Notes: generated by a model not told the origin, from the sequence alone. A stretch of DNA of 34,792 nt from an uncultured Lachnospiraceae bacterium (GCA_934402055.1 CAKRTC010000025.1:1-34792), one strand, 5' to 3'. Positions 16,784 through 24,778 are shown, numbered from the stretch's first letter. Numbers and translations: made by a program.

Positions 16784-17905
16784 ATGAATGATAAGTATGT
16801 ATTTAAAGCTCACAACCTGCTGCTTATAGCCGTAGTGTTGCTGCTTAATTTCCTGGGCATATTGATATTACGTTCCGCTTCCAATATGGATGCTGCGATA
16901 GTCTCAAGACAGATCATGGGTTCGGTTGCCGGATTTATCGTATGTATTGTCGTTATGTTCCTTGATTACAACAAAATAGCAAAGCATTCACGCCTGATAT
17001 ATGCCGGAACACTTATATTGCTGCTCGCGGTAATTGCTCTCGGTGCGGTTCATAAGGGTGCCGGACGCTGGATAGTTCTTCCGGTCATAGGTCAGATACA
17101 GCCGGCAGAGTTTGCAAAGGTAGGTTTGGTATTGTTCTTTGCGGATTTCTTTAACCGTAATAAGGAACATATAAATGAATTTCGTACCATACTCACCTCC
17201 TGTGCTTTGTTTGCGATACCTGCCTTCCTTGTTTTTGCCGAGCCTAACCTTAGTACTACTCTTATATTGTGCTTCATTTTCGTAATGATGATAGTAACAA
17301 GCGGACTTGATATGAGACTTGTACTGGGAGCACTGGCAATTGCAGCTATAGCGGTTGCGCTTATTTTGTTTTTGTTTACAACAGATAAATATCACCTGAT
17401 ACCTTTTATTAAGGAATATCAGAGAAACCGTATACTCGGTTTCCTTTTCCCGGAGCAGTATTCGGATACTTTCCTGCAGCAGAAAAACTCCATTATGGCT
17501 ATAGGCTCGGGAGGGTTCTTCGGAAAAGGACTTTACAATACAGATATAAGCTCAGTCAAAGCAGGCAACTTCCTTATTGAGGAAGATACGGACTTCATAT
17601 TTGCGATAATAGGCGAGGAGCTTGGCTTCAGAGGCAGTATGGGCATACTTTTTCTCTATATACTGCTCATCATGCTTATTTTGTGGATCGGACTTAAGTC
17701 CAAAAACCTCACGGGATCCGCAATATGTGTAGGCGTTGCCGCATGGCTCGGGTTCCAGACCTTTACAAATGTAGCGGTTGCTACGGCAATATTCCCGAAT
17801 ACCGGAGTTACACTTCCCTTTATCAGCAGAGGCGCCTCGTCGCTTTTATCGGTATATATTGCTATAGGAATAATTTTAAATGTAGGTTTGCAAAGTAAAG
17901 ATTAA
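16784..17905 (+). CDS. rodA: SEDS-family glycosyltransferase RodA
   Basis: The 373-residue polytopic protein belongs to the FtsW/RodA/SpoVE family, the lipid II polymerases of wall synthesis. Family signatures are seen at VHKGAGRWIVLPVIGQIQPAEFAKVGLVLF, FAEPNLSTTLIL, GSGGFFGKGLYNTD, EEDTDFIFAIIGEELGFRG and the C-terminal PNTGVTLPFISRGASSLLS. Position directly after mreC-mreD-mrdA makes RodA more likely than FtsW. It has its own promoter (16733-16761) and lacks an evident ribosome binding site. mgsA starts 40 nt after its stop. Confidence 0.93.
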   Translation: MNDKYVFKAHNLLLIAVVLLLNFLGILILRSASNMDAAIVSRQIMGSVAGFIVCIVVMFLDYNKIAKHSRLIYAGTLILLLAVIALGAVHKGAGRWIVLPVIGQIQPAEFAKVGLVLFFADFFNRNKEHINEFRTILTSCALFAIPAFLVFAEPNLSTTLILCFIFVMMIVTSGLDMRLVLGALAIAAIAVALILFLFTTDKYHLIPFIKEYQRNRILGFLFPEQYSDTFLQQKNSIMAIGSGGFFGKGLYNTDISSVKAGNFLIEEDTDFIFAIIGEELGFRGSMGILFLYILLIMLILWIGLKSKNLTGSAICVGVAAWLGFQTFTNVAVATAIFPNTGVTLPFISRGASSLLSVYIAIGIILNVGLQSKD

Positions 17906-17945
17906 GTTATATAATAATTGAGTTTGTCCGGAAAGGAGTAAGACT

Positions 17946-18332
17946 ATGAATGTTGGATTGATTGCACACAATTCAAAAAAGAAGCTTATGCAGGATTTTT
18001 GTATTGCCTATAAGAGCATCTTAGGCAGAAATACGCTGTATGCCACGGATACGACAGGTCGTTTCATTGAAGAAGTGACTGATCTTAATATACACAAGTT
18101 CTTACCCGGTCATCTCGGCGGACAGCAGCAGATGGCTGCACAGATATCCAATAATTTCATGGATATGATCATTTTCCTGCGTAATCCGAATGAGCCTGCA
18201 CCGCATGAGCCTGATGTTAATGATATAATTCAGCTTTGTGACCTTTATAATATTCCGGTTGCCACCAATCTCGCAACGGCAGAGCTTCTGGTATTAGCAC
18301 TCGGCAACGGAGATCTTGAGTGGCGTGAGTAA
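17946..18332 (+). CDS. mgsA: Methylglyoxal synthase homologue with altered active site
   Basis: The 128-residue protein aligns without gaps to methylglyoxal synthase, which converts dihydroxyacetone phosphate to methylglyoxal. Retained are H8 and the nearby lysines, T34 and T36-T37 of the phosphate loop, H87 and D90 (E. coli H98 and D101). Two acidic residues are changed, however. The catalytic Asp of the GGDQQ motif (E. coli D71) is Q60 (GHLGGQQQ), and the Asp of the DP motif (E. coli D91) is N80 (FLRNP). The usual ATGTTG is ATDTTG and the usual AHD is AHN. The fold and phosphate site may survive, but the lost general base suggests altered or absent synthase activity. The ATG follows AAAGGAGTAAG. 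It overlaps the next gene by 17 nt. Confidence 0.85.
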   Translation: MNVGLIAHNSKKKLMQDFCIAYKSILGRNTLYATDTTGRFIEEVTDLNIHKFLPGHLGGQQQMAAQISNNFMDMIIFLRNPNEPAPHEPDVNDIIQLCDLYNIPVATNLATAELLVLALGNGDLEWRE

Positions 18333-19293
18333 TTACAGATTTAAAATACAGCTTGCCGCTGTTTGCATGGTATTGCTCCTTGGCGGATGCGGCAGGGATT
18401 TTGACAACAAATATACATTTTCGGACGAAAAACTGATTACTACGGCAAATGACGATCTCTTTGCGGACGGCTTTGCGGCGAAGCTGTGTGTAGCCGAAAG
18501 TGACGAGGATCGCAACACCTCCGATGTCAATGCGGCTTCCTTCGGTCTGTTTGACGTAGACAACGCGGAAGTTCTTGCTCAGCATAATATATATGAGAAG
18601 GTTTATCCGGCCTCAACCACCAAGATACTGACCTGTCTTATAGCATTGGAGCGTGGAAATCTTGATGATGTCGTTACGGTCCCGAAGGCTTCGGATATAA
18701 CGGTGGCGGGCTCTTCCATGGCTGATCTTAAGCCGGGAGATCAATTGACGCTGAGAGAACTGCTGTACGGACTTATGGTTCCGAGCGGAAATGATGCTGC
18801 AGAGGCTATTGCTTATTATATAGCCGGAGATTCGGATAAGTTTGCAGAGCTTATGAACGAGAAGGCTGCCGAGCTTGGTGCCACACATTCGCATTTTGCA
18901 AATCCTCACGGACTTCCCAACGATGATCACTATACTACGGTCTATGACATGTATCTGATCTTTAATGAAGCTATTAAAAATGATGAGTTCGTCAAGATAG
19001 CGTGTACGCCGGAATACAGCTGTACGGTAAGGAATGAAGAAGATGCAGAACAGCCTGAGCGGACGGTAAGCTGGACAAACGGCAACGCTTTTTTATCCGG
19101 AAAGTTTTCTTTTGCGGATAATATGCAGGTACTTTGCGGAAAAACAGGACATACAAATGCAGCCGGATTCTGCCTTGTTTTAGGCGAGACTGCCGGAGAC
19201 GGACACAGATATATCTCTATTATTATGAATTCTCCGATATATGAGCAGCTGTATGCATCCATGCGAAACTTAGCTTCAAAGAGTCAGCAGTAA
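18316..19293 (+). CDS. D-alanyl-D-alanine carboxypeptidase, S11 family lipoprotein (DacF-like)
   Basis: A low-molecular-weight PBP that trims the terminal D-Ala of peptidoglycan stem peptides. Active-site motifs are S100-T-T-K103 (YPASTTKIL), S157-G-N159 and K276-T-G278. An N-terminal hydrophobic stretch ends in a lipobox LGGC (C25), so the enzyme is predicted to be lipid-anchored outside the membrane. It lacks the C-terminal PBP5-like domain and membrane helix usual in DacA/DacF, consistent with only 325 residues. I keep the TTG start at 18316; a GTG at 18325 is also possible, and neither has ideal Shine-Dalgarno spacing. It overlaps mgsA by 17 nt and belongs with the wall genes. Confidence 0.9.
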   Translation: MSGVSNYRFKIQLAAVCMVLLLGGCGRDFDNKYTFSDEKLITTANDDLFADGFAAKLCVAESDEDRNTSDVNAASFGLFDVDNAEVLAQHNIYEKVYPASTTKILTCLIALERGNLDDVVTVPKASDITVAGSSMADLKPGDQLTLRELLYGLMVPSGNDAAEAIAYYIAGDSDKFAELMNEKAAELGATHSHFANPHGLPNDDHYTTVYDMYLIFNEAIKNDEFVKIACTPEYSCTVRNEEDAEQPERTVSWTNGNAFLSGKFSFADNMQVLCGKTGHTNAAGFCLVLGETAGDGHRYISIIMNSPIYEQLYASMRNLASKSQQ

Positions 19294-19348
19294 GTCATAG
19301 GCGGAAACATTCACAAACAAAATCAGTTGTGCTTTTCAAGCAAACAAC

Positions 19349-19377
19349 TTGCGAAAGGCATATCTGTGTAATATAAT
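19349..19377 (+). promoter_or_regulatory. Promoter of the P-loop/HlyD gene pair
   Basis: TTGCGA (19349-19354), a 17-nt spacer and a perfect TATAAT (19372-19377) lie 35 nt before the start codon. The Shine-Dalgarno AGGAGG follows at about 19400-19405. Confidence 0.65.
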
Positions 19378-19412
19378 TACAATATACATATCCCGTATAG
19401 GAGGTTTAATTT

Positions 19413-19832
19413 ATGGTTCAGTTAATAGTAGGTGCTAAGGGTAAGGGCAAGACAAAGATTCTGCTTGAGAAGGCTGCAGAAGCTATCAAGACAGCTAACG
19501 GCAGTGTAGTTTATATAGATAAGAGCGCTCAGCACATGTATGAGCTCTCAAACAAGATTCGTCTTATCAATATCAGCAATTTCCCGGTTAATTCAGAGGA
19601 TTCTTATGTAGGCTTCGTAAGCGGAGTTATCTCACAGGATCATGATCTTGAGTATCTTTTCCTTGATGGTTTCGTACATGTTGCAAATCTTATGGGTCAG
19701 GATGTTACAAGCGCAATAGAGAAGTTCGCAGCTCTTTCAGAGAACTACGGCGTAAACTTTGTTATCAGCCTTTCTATGGATTCGGCTGAGCTTCCGGAGA
19801 GCCTTAAGAAGTACGTTGACGTAGCTCTTTGA
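19413..19832 (+). CDS. Small P-loop protein of unknown function
   Basis: The 139-residue protein starts with a strand and Walker A, LIVGAKGKGKTK (G7 to T14). A Walker B-like strand YLFLDGF lies near residue 82 and a later strand is NFVISLSMD. There is no signal peptide or membrane segment. It is too short for a full AAA+ or PilT ATPase, although relatives may carry such names in databases. The ribosome binding site AGGAGG is strong, and codon choice (GTT, AAC, TTC, CGT, GGT) looks more biased than in neighbours, suggesting high expression. Its stop overlaps or abuts the HlyD-like gene, so the two are probably produced together. I do not recognise a function. Confidence 0.8.
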   Translation: MVQLIVGAKGKGKTKILLEKAAEAIKTANGSVVYIDKSAQHMYELSNKIRLINISNFPVNSEDSYVGFVSGVISQDHDLEYLFLDGFVHVANLMGQDVTSAIEKFAALSENYGVNFVISLSMDSAELPESLKKYVDVAL

Positions 19833-19834
19833 TA

Positions 19835-21556
19835 ATGAGTTCCCATAAGCGTTTAAAGAAAAAACTTAAGAGAATATTTAAACCGACAATAGGCAAGCTT
19901 TTTTGTTTCATGATGCTTGCCTATTTTGTTTTCACGGGATATCAATACTCAACCAAGGTAAATGTCAGCTACTATGAGGTAGAAGAGGGAAGTCTCGTCA
20001 AGGAACACAAGTATACGGGACTCATACTTCGGGATGAGCAGATATTTAACTCAGAGGGCAACGGATATATCTATTATTATGTTGCCGAGGGTCGTAAGGC
20101 AGCAAAGGGAAGTCCTATCTACTCTATAGATGAGAACGGCGGACTTATGAGCTATATCAGCAAACATTCGGATGAGCTTAATAAGCTTAATTCCGATAAG
20201 ATCGCCGATATACGTGCTGAGGTTCTTAATGCTTCACGAAGCTTTAATGCCATAGATTTCCGTTCGATCTACAACATTAAAAACACTCTGGACGCTCATG
20301 TTACCGAATATGCGAGTATGAATATATTCAGTTCGCTTGCAGACGAGCTTGCCGCTGCCGGGGTATCCTATAAGCAGTTTAATTCCGACATGACGGGTAT
20401 ATTCTGTTCCTATACTGACGGATATGAGGCTGTTACAGAATCTGAGATAAATAACGAACTCTTTGATACAAGTAAGTATGACAAGCAGACTGTCAAATCC
20501 GGAGATCTTGTTACCGTAGGTTCTCCGGCTTATAAGCTTATAGTTGACGAAAACTGGAAGATAGTATTCCCTGTTACCGAGGAGGATATTTCGGAATTCG
20601 GCGATGATAGTACGGTTAAGATAAACTTTTCCGACAAGGATTTTACCGTTAAATGTAATCTTCGTATCATTAAAGGTACGGACGGAAGACAGTTCGGTGT
20701 GCTGGATCTCGACAGTTATGTCATTCAGTTTACCTCAGACAGATTTATCAATTTTGAGATAGTAACCAATGATGTCTCGGGGCTCAAGATACCGGATAAG
20801 TCCATAACGAGCAAGGATTTCTATGTTGTTCCCGCATCATATCTGTGTACGGATTCCAACGGTAATCAAGGCTTTTATAAGGCTGTCGTATCGGGTGACG
20901 GAACCTCGGCACAGTTTGTTATGCCCGAGATATTCAATCTTGATGATGACTACGCTTATATAGACTGTGATGATGAGGAGGATGTACTAAAACCCGGAGA
21001 CTATGTCATGCCGAGTCCTGAGTACAGTGCTTCGGTCAGCTTACTGACAAAACAGCAGGATGCAGGTGTGCCGAATGAATCCGAATCAGAGTCAGAATCA
21101 GAATCAGAAAGCTTGCCTGTTGAGAGCGTAGCTGAAAGCGTACAGACCGATACAGAGTCTGAAGCAGGGCATACTGAGTCAGAAGCTATGCCGATTGCGG
21201 AGGGAGCGGAAGCTGCACGGACTCTGTCCGAATCTAAGCATGCAGAGGAGGATAGGCAGTCGGAAGTCCCAACTTCATCAGTTGCGGAACCGGAGCATGA
21301 GGACGGTACAGATGGGACGATTAAACAGGCCGTGCAGACCGAAGCTACAGGATTGTACCAAATAGCTCAGAGGATGCCGCTTAAGGGCGCTTATAACGTC
21401 AATAAGGGTTATACAGTCTTTAAGAAGGTAGAGGTGCTTGAGTCAGCCAACGGTTACAGCATAGTAAAGAAGAACTCATCTTACGGACTTCAGGTGTATG
21501 ATCATATAGTTCTTGACTCTTCAAGCGTATATGACGGACAGCTTTTGTACAGATAA
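19835..21556 (+). CDS. Membrane-anchored HlyD-like protein with Ser/Glu-rich linker
   Basis: The protein (573 residues from ATG 19835) begins with a basic cytosolic stretch (HKRLKKKLKRIFK) and one membrane segment (LFCFMMLAYFVFTGYQY). An extracellular domain with biotinyl-lipoyl/HlyD-like pattern follows (VEEGSLVKEHKYTGLILRDEQIF, YIYYYVAEGRKAAKGSPIYSI). Near residues 410-500 is a low-complexity linker rich in Ser, Glu and Ala, starting with an ES repeat. A final small domain (GLYQIAQRMPLKGAYNVNKGYTVFKKVEVLE) resembles the SH3-like end of such adaptors. No transporter partner is adjacent apart from the cytosolic P-loop protein upstream. A TTG at 19829 would overlap the upstream stop and add two residues. 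The role is unknown; envelope or export adaptor is an inference. Confidence 0.8.
   Translation: MSSHKRLKKKLKRIFKPTIGKLFCFMMLAYFVFTGYQYSTKVNVSYYEVEEGSLVKEHKYTGLILRDEQIFNSEGNGYIYYYVAEGRKAAKGSPIYSIDENGGLMSYISKHSDELNKLNSDKIADIRAEVLNASRSFNAIDFRSIYNIKNTLDAHVTEYASMNIFSSLADELAAAGVSYKQFNSDMTGIFCSYTDGYEAVTESEINNELFDTSKYDKQTVKSGDLVTVGSPAYKLIVDENWKIVFPVTEEDISEFGDDSTVKINFSDKDFTVKCNLRIIKGTDGRQFGVLDLDSYVIQFTSDRFINFEIVTNDVSGLKIPDKSITSKDFYVVPASYLCTDSNGNQGFYKAVVSGDGTSAQFVMPEIFNLDDDYAYIDCDDEEDVLKPGDYVMPSPEYSASVSLLTKQQDAGVPNESESESESESESLPVESVAESVQTDTESEAGHTESEAMPIAEGAEAARTLSESKHAEEDRQSEVPTSSVAEPEHEDGTDGTIKQAVQTEATGLYQIAQRMPLKGAYNVNKGYTVFKKVEVLESANGYSIVKKNSSYGLQVYDHIVLDSSSVYDGQLLYR
21077..21109 (+). repeat. In-frame hexanucleotide (GAATCA-type) repeat
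   Basis: About 5.5 imperfect units of GAATCA encode E-S-E-S-E-S-E-S-E-S-E within the HlyD-like protein. Because the unit is 6 nt, copy-number change would alter linker length without a frameshift. Confidence 0.8.
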
Positions 21557-21574
21557 AAAGAATAAGATAGTTTT

Positions 21575-21609
21575 TATGCCGGACAGCAGCATGTCCGGCA
21601 TATTCTTTT
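21575..21609 (+). terminator. Rho-independent terminator after the HlyD-like gene
   Basis: TATGCCGGACA (21575-21585) pairs perfectly with TGTCCGGCATA (21592-21602) over 11 bp with a 6-nt loop, followed by TTCTTTTTTATATTTT. It separates the P-loop/HlyD pair from the ABC transporter operon. Confidence 0.9.
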
Positions 21610-21621
21610 TTATATTTTCCC

Positions 21622-21650
21622 TTGACTACTCGAACAAAGTGCGATACTAT
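21622..21650 (+). promoter_or_regulatory. Promoter of the ABC transporter operon
   Basis: TTGACT (21622-21627) and TACTAT (21645-21650) are spaced by 17 nt. Transcription would start near 21657, giving a leader of about 85 nt. Confidence 0.7.
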
Positions 21651-21665
21651 ACAAATGCTTTTATA

Positions 21666-21699
21666 CGTTAAAGCGTTACACACCTAATGAGCTTTAACG
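21666..21699 (+). promoter_or_regulatory. Leader inverted repeat (operator or hairpin)
   Basis: CGTTAAAGC (21666-21674) and GCTTTAACG (21691-21699) form a perfect 9-bp inverted repeat with a 16-nt centre, just downstream of the predicted start point. It could be a repressor site or an mRNA 5' hairpin. No T-box or tryptophan leader features are seen. Confidence 0.45.
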
Positions 21700-21743
21700 C
21701 TGATAATATCCGGTATCGGATTTATTTATAAGGAGAATGTATT

Positions 21744-22775
21744 ATGAAACTTTACAAGAAGATCCTGGCCCTCGGACTTACAGCTTCAATGCTCGGTCTT
21801 ACAGCTTGTTCATCAGGTGCGGCAGAGACTACCGCAGCTGCAGAGTCAAAGGAGGCTTCCGCAGAGACAAGTGCAGAAGCTGCTTCCGATGACACAGTTT
21901 ACAAAATAGGTATCTGCCAGCTCGTTCAGCATCCGGCTCTTGACCTTGCTACTCAGGGCTTCAAGGATGCGGTTACAGAGGCATTGGGAGAGGATCACGT
22001 AGAGTTTGACGAGCAGAATGCAAACGGTGATGCAGCAACAGCAACTACTATCTGCACAAACCTTGTTGCAGAGGACGTTGATCTCATCATGGCTAATGCT
22101 ACAGCAGCTCTTCAGGCAGCTGCGGCAGCTACAGGTGACATTCCGATCCTTGGAACTTCAATTACTGATTACGGCGTAGCTCTTGATCTTTCTGATTTTA
22201 ACGGTGTTATCGGCGGAAACATTTCCGGTACATCTGACTGTGCTCCGCTTGAAGAGCAGGCAAATATGATGCTTGATATCTTCCCGGATGCTAATACCTT
22301 CGGTATCCTCTACTGCTCGGCAGAGCCTAACTCAAAGTTCCAGGCTGACGCTGTTCAGAAGACACTCGAAGCAGCAGGAAAGACAGTTAACATTTACACC
22401 TTCTCTGATTCAAACGATCTTGCATCGGTAACAGCAGAAGCTTGCGCAAATGTTGACGCTCTCTATATTCCTACAGATAACACAGCAGCTTCTTACACAG
22501 AGACTATCAACAACGTTGCTCAGCCGGCAGGAGTTCCTATCTTCGCAGGTGAGGAAGGCATCATGGCAGGCTGCGGTGTAGCTACACTTTCTATCAGCTA
22601 CTACAATATCGGTAAGGTAACAGGTGAGATGGCAGTCGAGATCCTTAAGGACGGCGCAGATATCTCAACAATGGAAGTTCGTTATGACAACGATCCGGTT
22701 AAGGAGTATAACCCGACACTTTCAGAGGCACTCGGTGTTACAATTCCTGAGGATTACAAGGCATACGAGGGCTGA
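21744..22775 (+). CDS. ABC transporter substrate-binding lipoprotein (COG2984 / TrpX-like)
   Basis: The 343-residue protein has a lipoprotein signal ending in LTAC with C22, then an Ala/Glu/Ser-rich linker (about 23-52). The two-lobed binding domain starts at YKIGICQLVQHPALDLATQGFKDA, typical of the DUF534/COG2984 family. Other signatures are NANGDAATATTICTNLV, ANATAALQAAAAATGDIPILGTSITDYG and FGILYCSAEPNS. Related systems in streptococci are called TrpXYZ for predicted tryptophan uptake, but the ligand here cannot be inferred. AAGGAG gives a strong ribosome binding site. The permease and ATPase follow after a 244-nt gap with a strong hairpin, which may raise the ratio of binding protein to permease. 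Confidence 0.93.
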   Translation: MKLYKKILALGLTASMLGLTACSSGAAETTAAAESKEASAETSAEAASDDTVYKIGICQLVQHPALDLATQGFKDAVTEALGEDHVEFDEQNANGDAATATTICTNLVAEDVDLIMANATAALQAAAAATGDIPILGTSITDYGVALDLSDFNGVIGGNISGTSDCAPLEEQANMMLDIFPDANTFGILYCSAEPNSKFQADAVQKTLEAAGKTVNIYTFSDSNDLASVTAEACANVDALYIPTDNTAASYTETINNVAQPAGVPIFAGEEGIMAGCGVATLSISYYNIGKVTGEMAVEILKDGADISTMEVRYDNDPVKEYNPTLSEALGVTIPEDYKAYEG

Positions 22776-22841
22776 TCACAGCATAAATAATATCAACTTG
22801 ATCGATCAGATAAATCACTTATCGAACGGTTGAAGCTAAAT

Positions 22842-22909
22842 ACATATGAGGTGCTTTTTAAAGGCACCTCATATGTGTGAATTAATGGCAATTGCAATGA
22901 TATGAGGTG
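22842..22909 (+). promoter_or_regulatory. Intercistronic hairpin with a competing third arm
   Basis: ACATATGAGGTGC (22842-22854) pairs perfectly with GCACCTCATATGT (22864-22876): 13 bp, 9-nt loop, no U-tract. A second copy of the left arm core, ATATGAGGTG (22900-22909), can pair with the same right arm (22865-22874). Two mutually exclusive stems are therefore possible. It lies between the binding protein and permease genes and may protect or attenuate the transcript. The remaining sequence to 23019 shows only the AGGAGG ribosome binding site. Confidence 0.6.
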
Positions 22910-23019
22910 TAACAGCCTGTATCATTATTCGGTCCTAAGGATCAAATAATAACCAATACGCATAGCTTAAGGTATAAGACTTACCTGTCTCAGCCTGCTT
23001 TGCGGATCAGGAGGAACAA

Positions 23020-23973
23020 ATGGCAGCTTATTTCAGCGCACTTAGCTTTGCCGGACTTGTCAGCAGACTTCCGGCCTGTGTTGCACAGGGATTGATCTGG
23101 GGCATAATGGCTCTGGGCGTATATGTAACATTCAGATTGCTTGATATCGCAGATCTTTCCGTTGACGGAACATTTTCAACAGGCGGAGCGGTTGCGGTCA
23201 TGCTCATAGTAGGCGGAATGAATCCGTGGCTGGCAGTGCTTATAGCGACTCTTTGCGGCCTTGCAGTAGGATGTGTGACCGGTCTGCTTCATACCAAACT
23301 CGGCATTCCGGCTATACTTGCAGGTATTTTGTCACAGTACGCATTGTACTCGATAAACCTTGCAATCATGGAATTTAAGGCCAACCAGGCTGTCAGCGTA
23401 GATAAATATTATCTTATAATGTCGTCAAGACATCTTACCTCGGCTATAATCACAGGATTGATTTTTGCAGTTATAGTTATTGCGGTAATGTACTGGTTTT
23501 TCGGTACAGAGATGGGCTCGGCACTCAGAGCTACAGGATGTAATCCGACCATGTCCAAGGCACAGGGAATCAACATTAACGCTATGAAGGTGCTTGGTCT
23601 TGCCATATCAAACGGACTTGTTGCTCTTGCCGGAGCACTTTCGGCTCAGTATGCGGGATTTGCAGACGTTAACAGCGGAAGAGGTGCGATCGTTATAGGA
23701 CTTGCTGCTGTAATTATCGGAGAGGTGCTCGGAGAGGCAGCGCTCGGAAGGAAGCTCAATTTTGCCGGCAGACTTACTTTTGTTGTTATAGGCGGTATAA
23801 TCTACTATATCATCTATACCATAGTTCTCTGGCTTAAGCTGGATCCGAACCTTATGAAGATGTTTACAGCTATCATAGTAGCAATATTCCTTGCTGTTCC
23901 TTATCTCAAGGGTCAGGCCAAGAACTCATTCATGAAGGCGGGTAAGAATTCCGTGGCAAAGGAGGCAAAATAA
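23020..23973 (+). CDS. ABC transporter permease (COG4120, BPD_transp_2 type)
   Basis: The 317-residue protein has about eight to nine hydrophobic segments from AQGLIWGIMALGVYVTFRLLDIADLSVDGTFSTGG onward, characteristic of the COG4120 permeases that partner COG2984 binding proteins. The cytoplasmic loop GSALRATGCNPTMSKAQGINI is the likely ATPase contact. It has a basic C-terminus (KAGKNSVAKEAK). The ATG follows AGGAGG at 9-nt range, and the stop overlaps the ATPase start by one base. It is a plasma-membrane subunit; substrate unknown, possibly an aromatic amino acid by analogy with TrpY. Confidence 0.93.
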   Translation: MAAYFSALSFAGLVSRLPACVAQGLIWGIMALGVYVTFRLLDIADLSVDGTFSTGGAVAVMLIVGGMNPWLAVLIATLCGLAVGCVTGLLHTKLGIPAILAGILSQYALYSINLAIMEFKANQAVSVDKYYLIMSSRHLTSAIITGLIFAVIVIAVMYWFFGTEMGSALRATGCNPTMSKAQGININAMKVLGLAISNGLVALAGALSAQYAGFADVNSGRGAIVIGLAAVIIGEVLGEAALGRKLNFAGRLTFVVIGGIIYYIIYTIVLWLKLDPNLMKMFTAIIVAIFLAVPYLKGQAKNSFMKAGKNSVAKEAK

Positions 23974-24767
23974 TGTTAGAGCTTAACAATGTATGTAAGA
24001 CCTTTAATGCCGGAACCATTAACGAAAAGGTTGCTTTAAGAGGTGTAAACCTTAAGCTTGAGGAAGGCGATTTTGTAACAGTTATCGGAGGAAACGGTGC
24101 CGGTAAGTCTACAATGCTTAATGCTATTGCCGGAGTATGGCCGGTTGATGACGGTTCCATAATTATCGATGGCATAAACGTTACCGGACTTCCGGACTTT
24201 AAGAGAGCCAAGCTTATAGGCAGAGTATTCCAGGATCCTATGACCGGAACTGCCGCTACCATGCAGATAGAGGAAAATCTTGCTCTTGCAAACCGCAGAG
24301 GCTTAAGGCGCGGACTTAAATGGGGCGTTACAGCCAAGGAGAGAGAGGAATTCGTAGAGAGATTAAAGGTGCTCAATCTTGGTCTTGAAGACAGACTCAC
24401 GGCTAAGGTAGGACTTCTTTCAGGAGGACAGAGACAGGCTCTTACACTGCTTATGGCTGCTCTTCAGAAGCCAAAGATATTGCTTCTTGACGAGCATACA
24501 GCAGCACTTGATCCTAAGACCGCAGAGAAGGTACTTGAGGCTACCGAGACTATTATCGCATCTCAGCATCTTACGGCACTTATGGTCACACATAATATGA
24601 AGGATGCCATTATTCACGGAAACAGACTTATCATGATGAATGAGGGACATGTGGTACTCGACATTAAGGGTGAAGAAAAGAAGCATCTTACAGTAGAGGA
24701 TCTGCTTCATCAGTTTGAAAAGGTATCCGGTCAGGAATTTGCCAGCGATAAGGCATTGCTCAGCTAA
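23973..24767 (+). CDS. ABC transporter ATP-binding protein (COG1101)
   Basis: The 264-residue ATPase has Walker A GGNGAGKST at 39-47, a Q-loop near RVFQDPMTGTAATMQIEENLALA, signature LLSGGQRQALTLLMAA, Walker B ILLLDEHTAALDP with D173-E174, and the H-loop MVTHNMKDAI. The LDEHTAALDP version and the long NRRGLRRGLKWGVT segment after the Q-loop are typical of COG1101, partner of COG2984/COG4120. It starts by one-base overlap with the permease stop. Eleven nt after its stop begins a small membrane peptide gene that shares the operon. Confidence 0.94.
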   Translation: MLELNNVCKTFNAGTINEKVALRGVNLKLEEGDFVTVIGGNGAGKSTMLNAIAGVWPVDDGSIIIDGINVTGLPDFKRAKLIGRVFQDPMTGTAATMQIEENLALANRRGLRRGLKWGVTAKEREEFVERLKVLNLGLEDRLTAKVGLLSGGQRQALTLLMAALQKPKILLLDEHTAALDPKTAEKVLEATETIIASQHLTALMVTHNMKDAIIHGNRLIMMNEGHVVLDIKGEEKKHLTVEDLLHQFEKVSGQEFASDKALLS

Positions 24768-24778
24768 GGAGGCATATT

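Noticed and set aside
19346..19358. Shared AACTTGCGAAAG at 19347 and 24990 as a repeat element
   Set aside because: The 12-nt match does not extend. At the first site it is part of a promoter; at the second it lies in a hairpin loop region.
22914..22926. Shared AGCCTGTATCAT at 22914 and 25132
   Set aside because: Only 12 nt, with no flanking similarity; plausible by chance at this window size.
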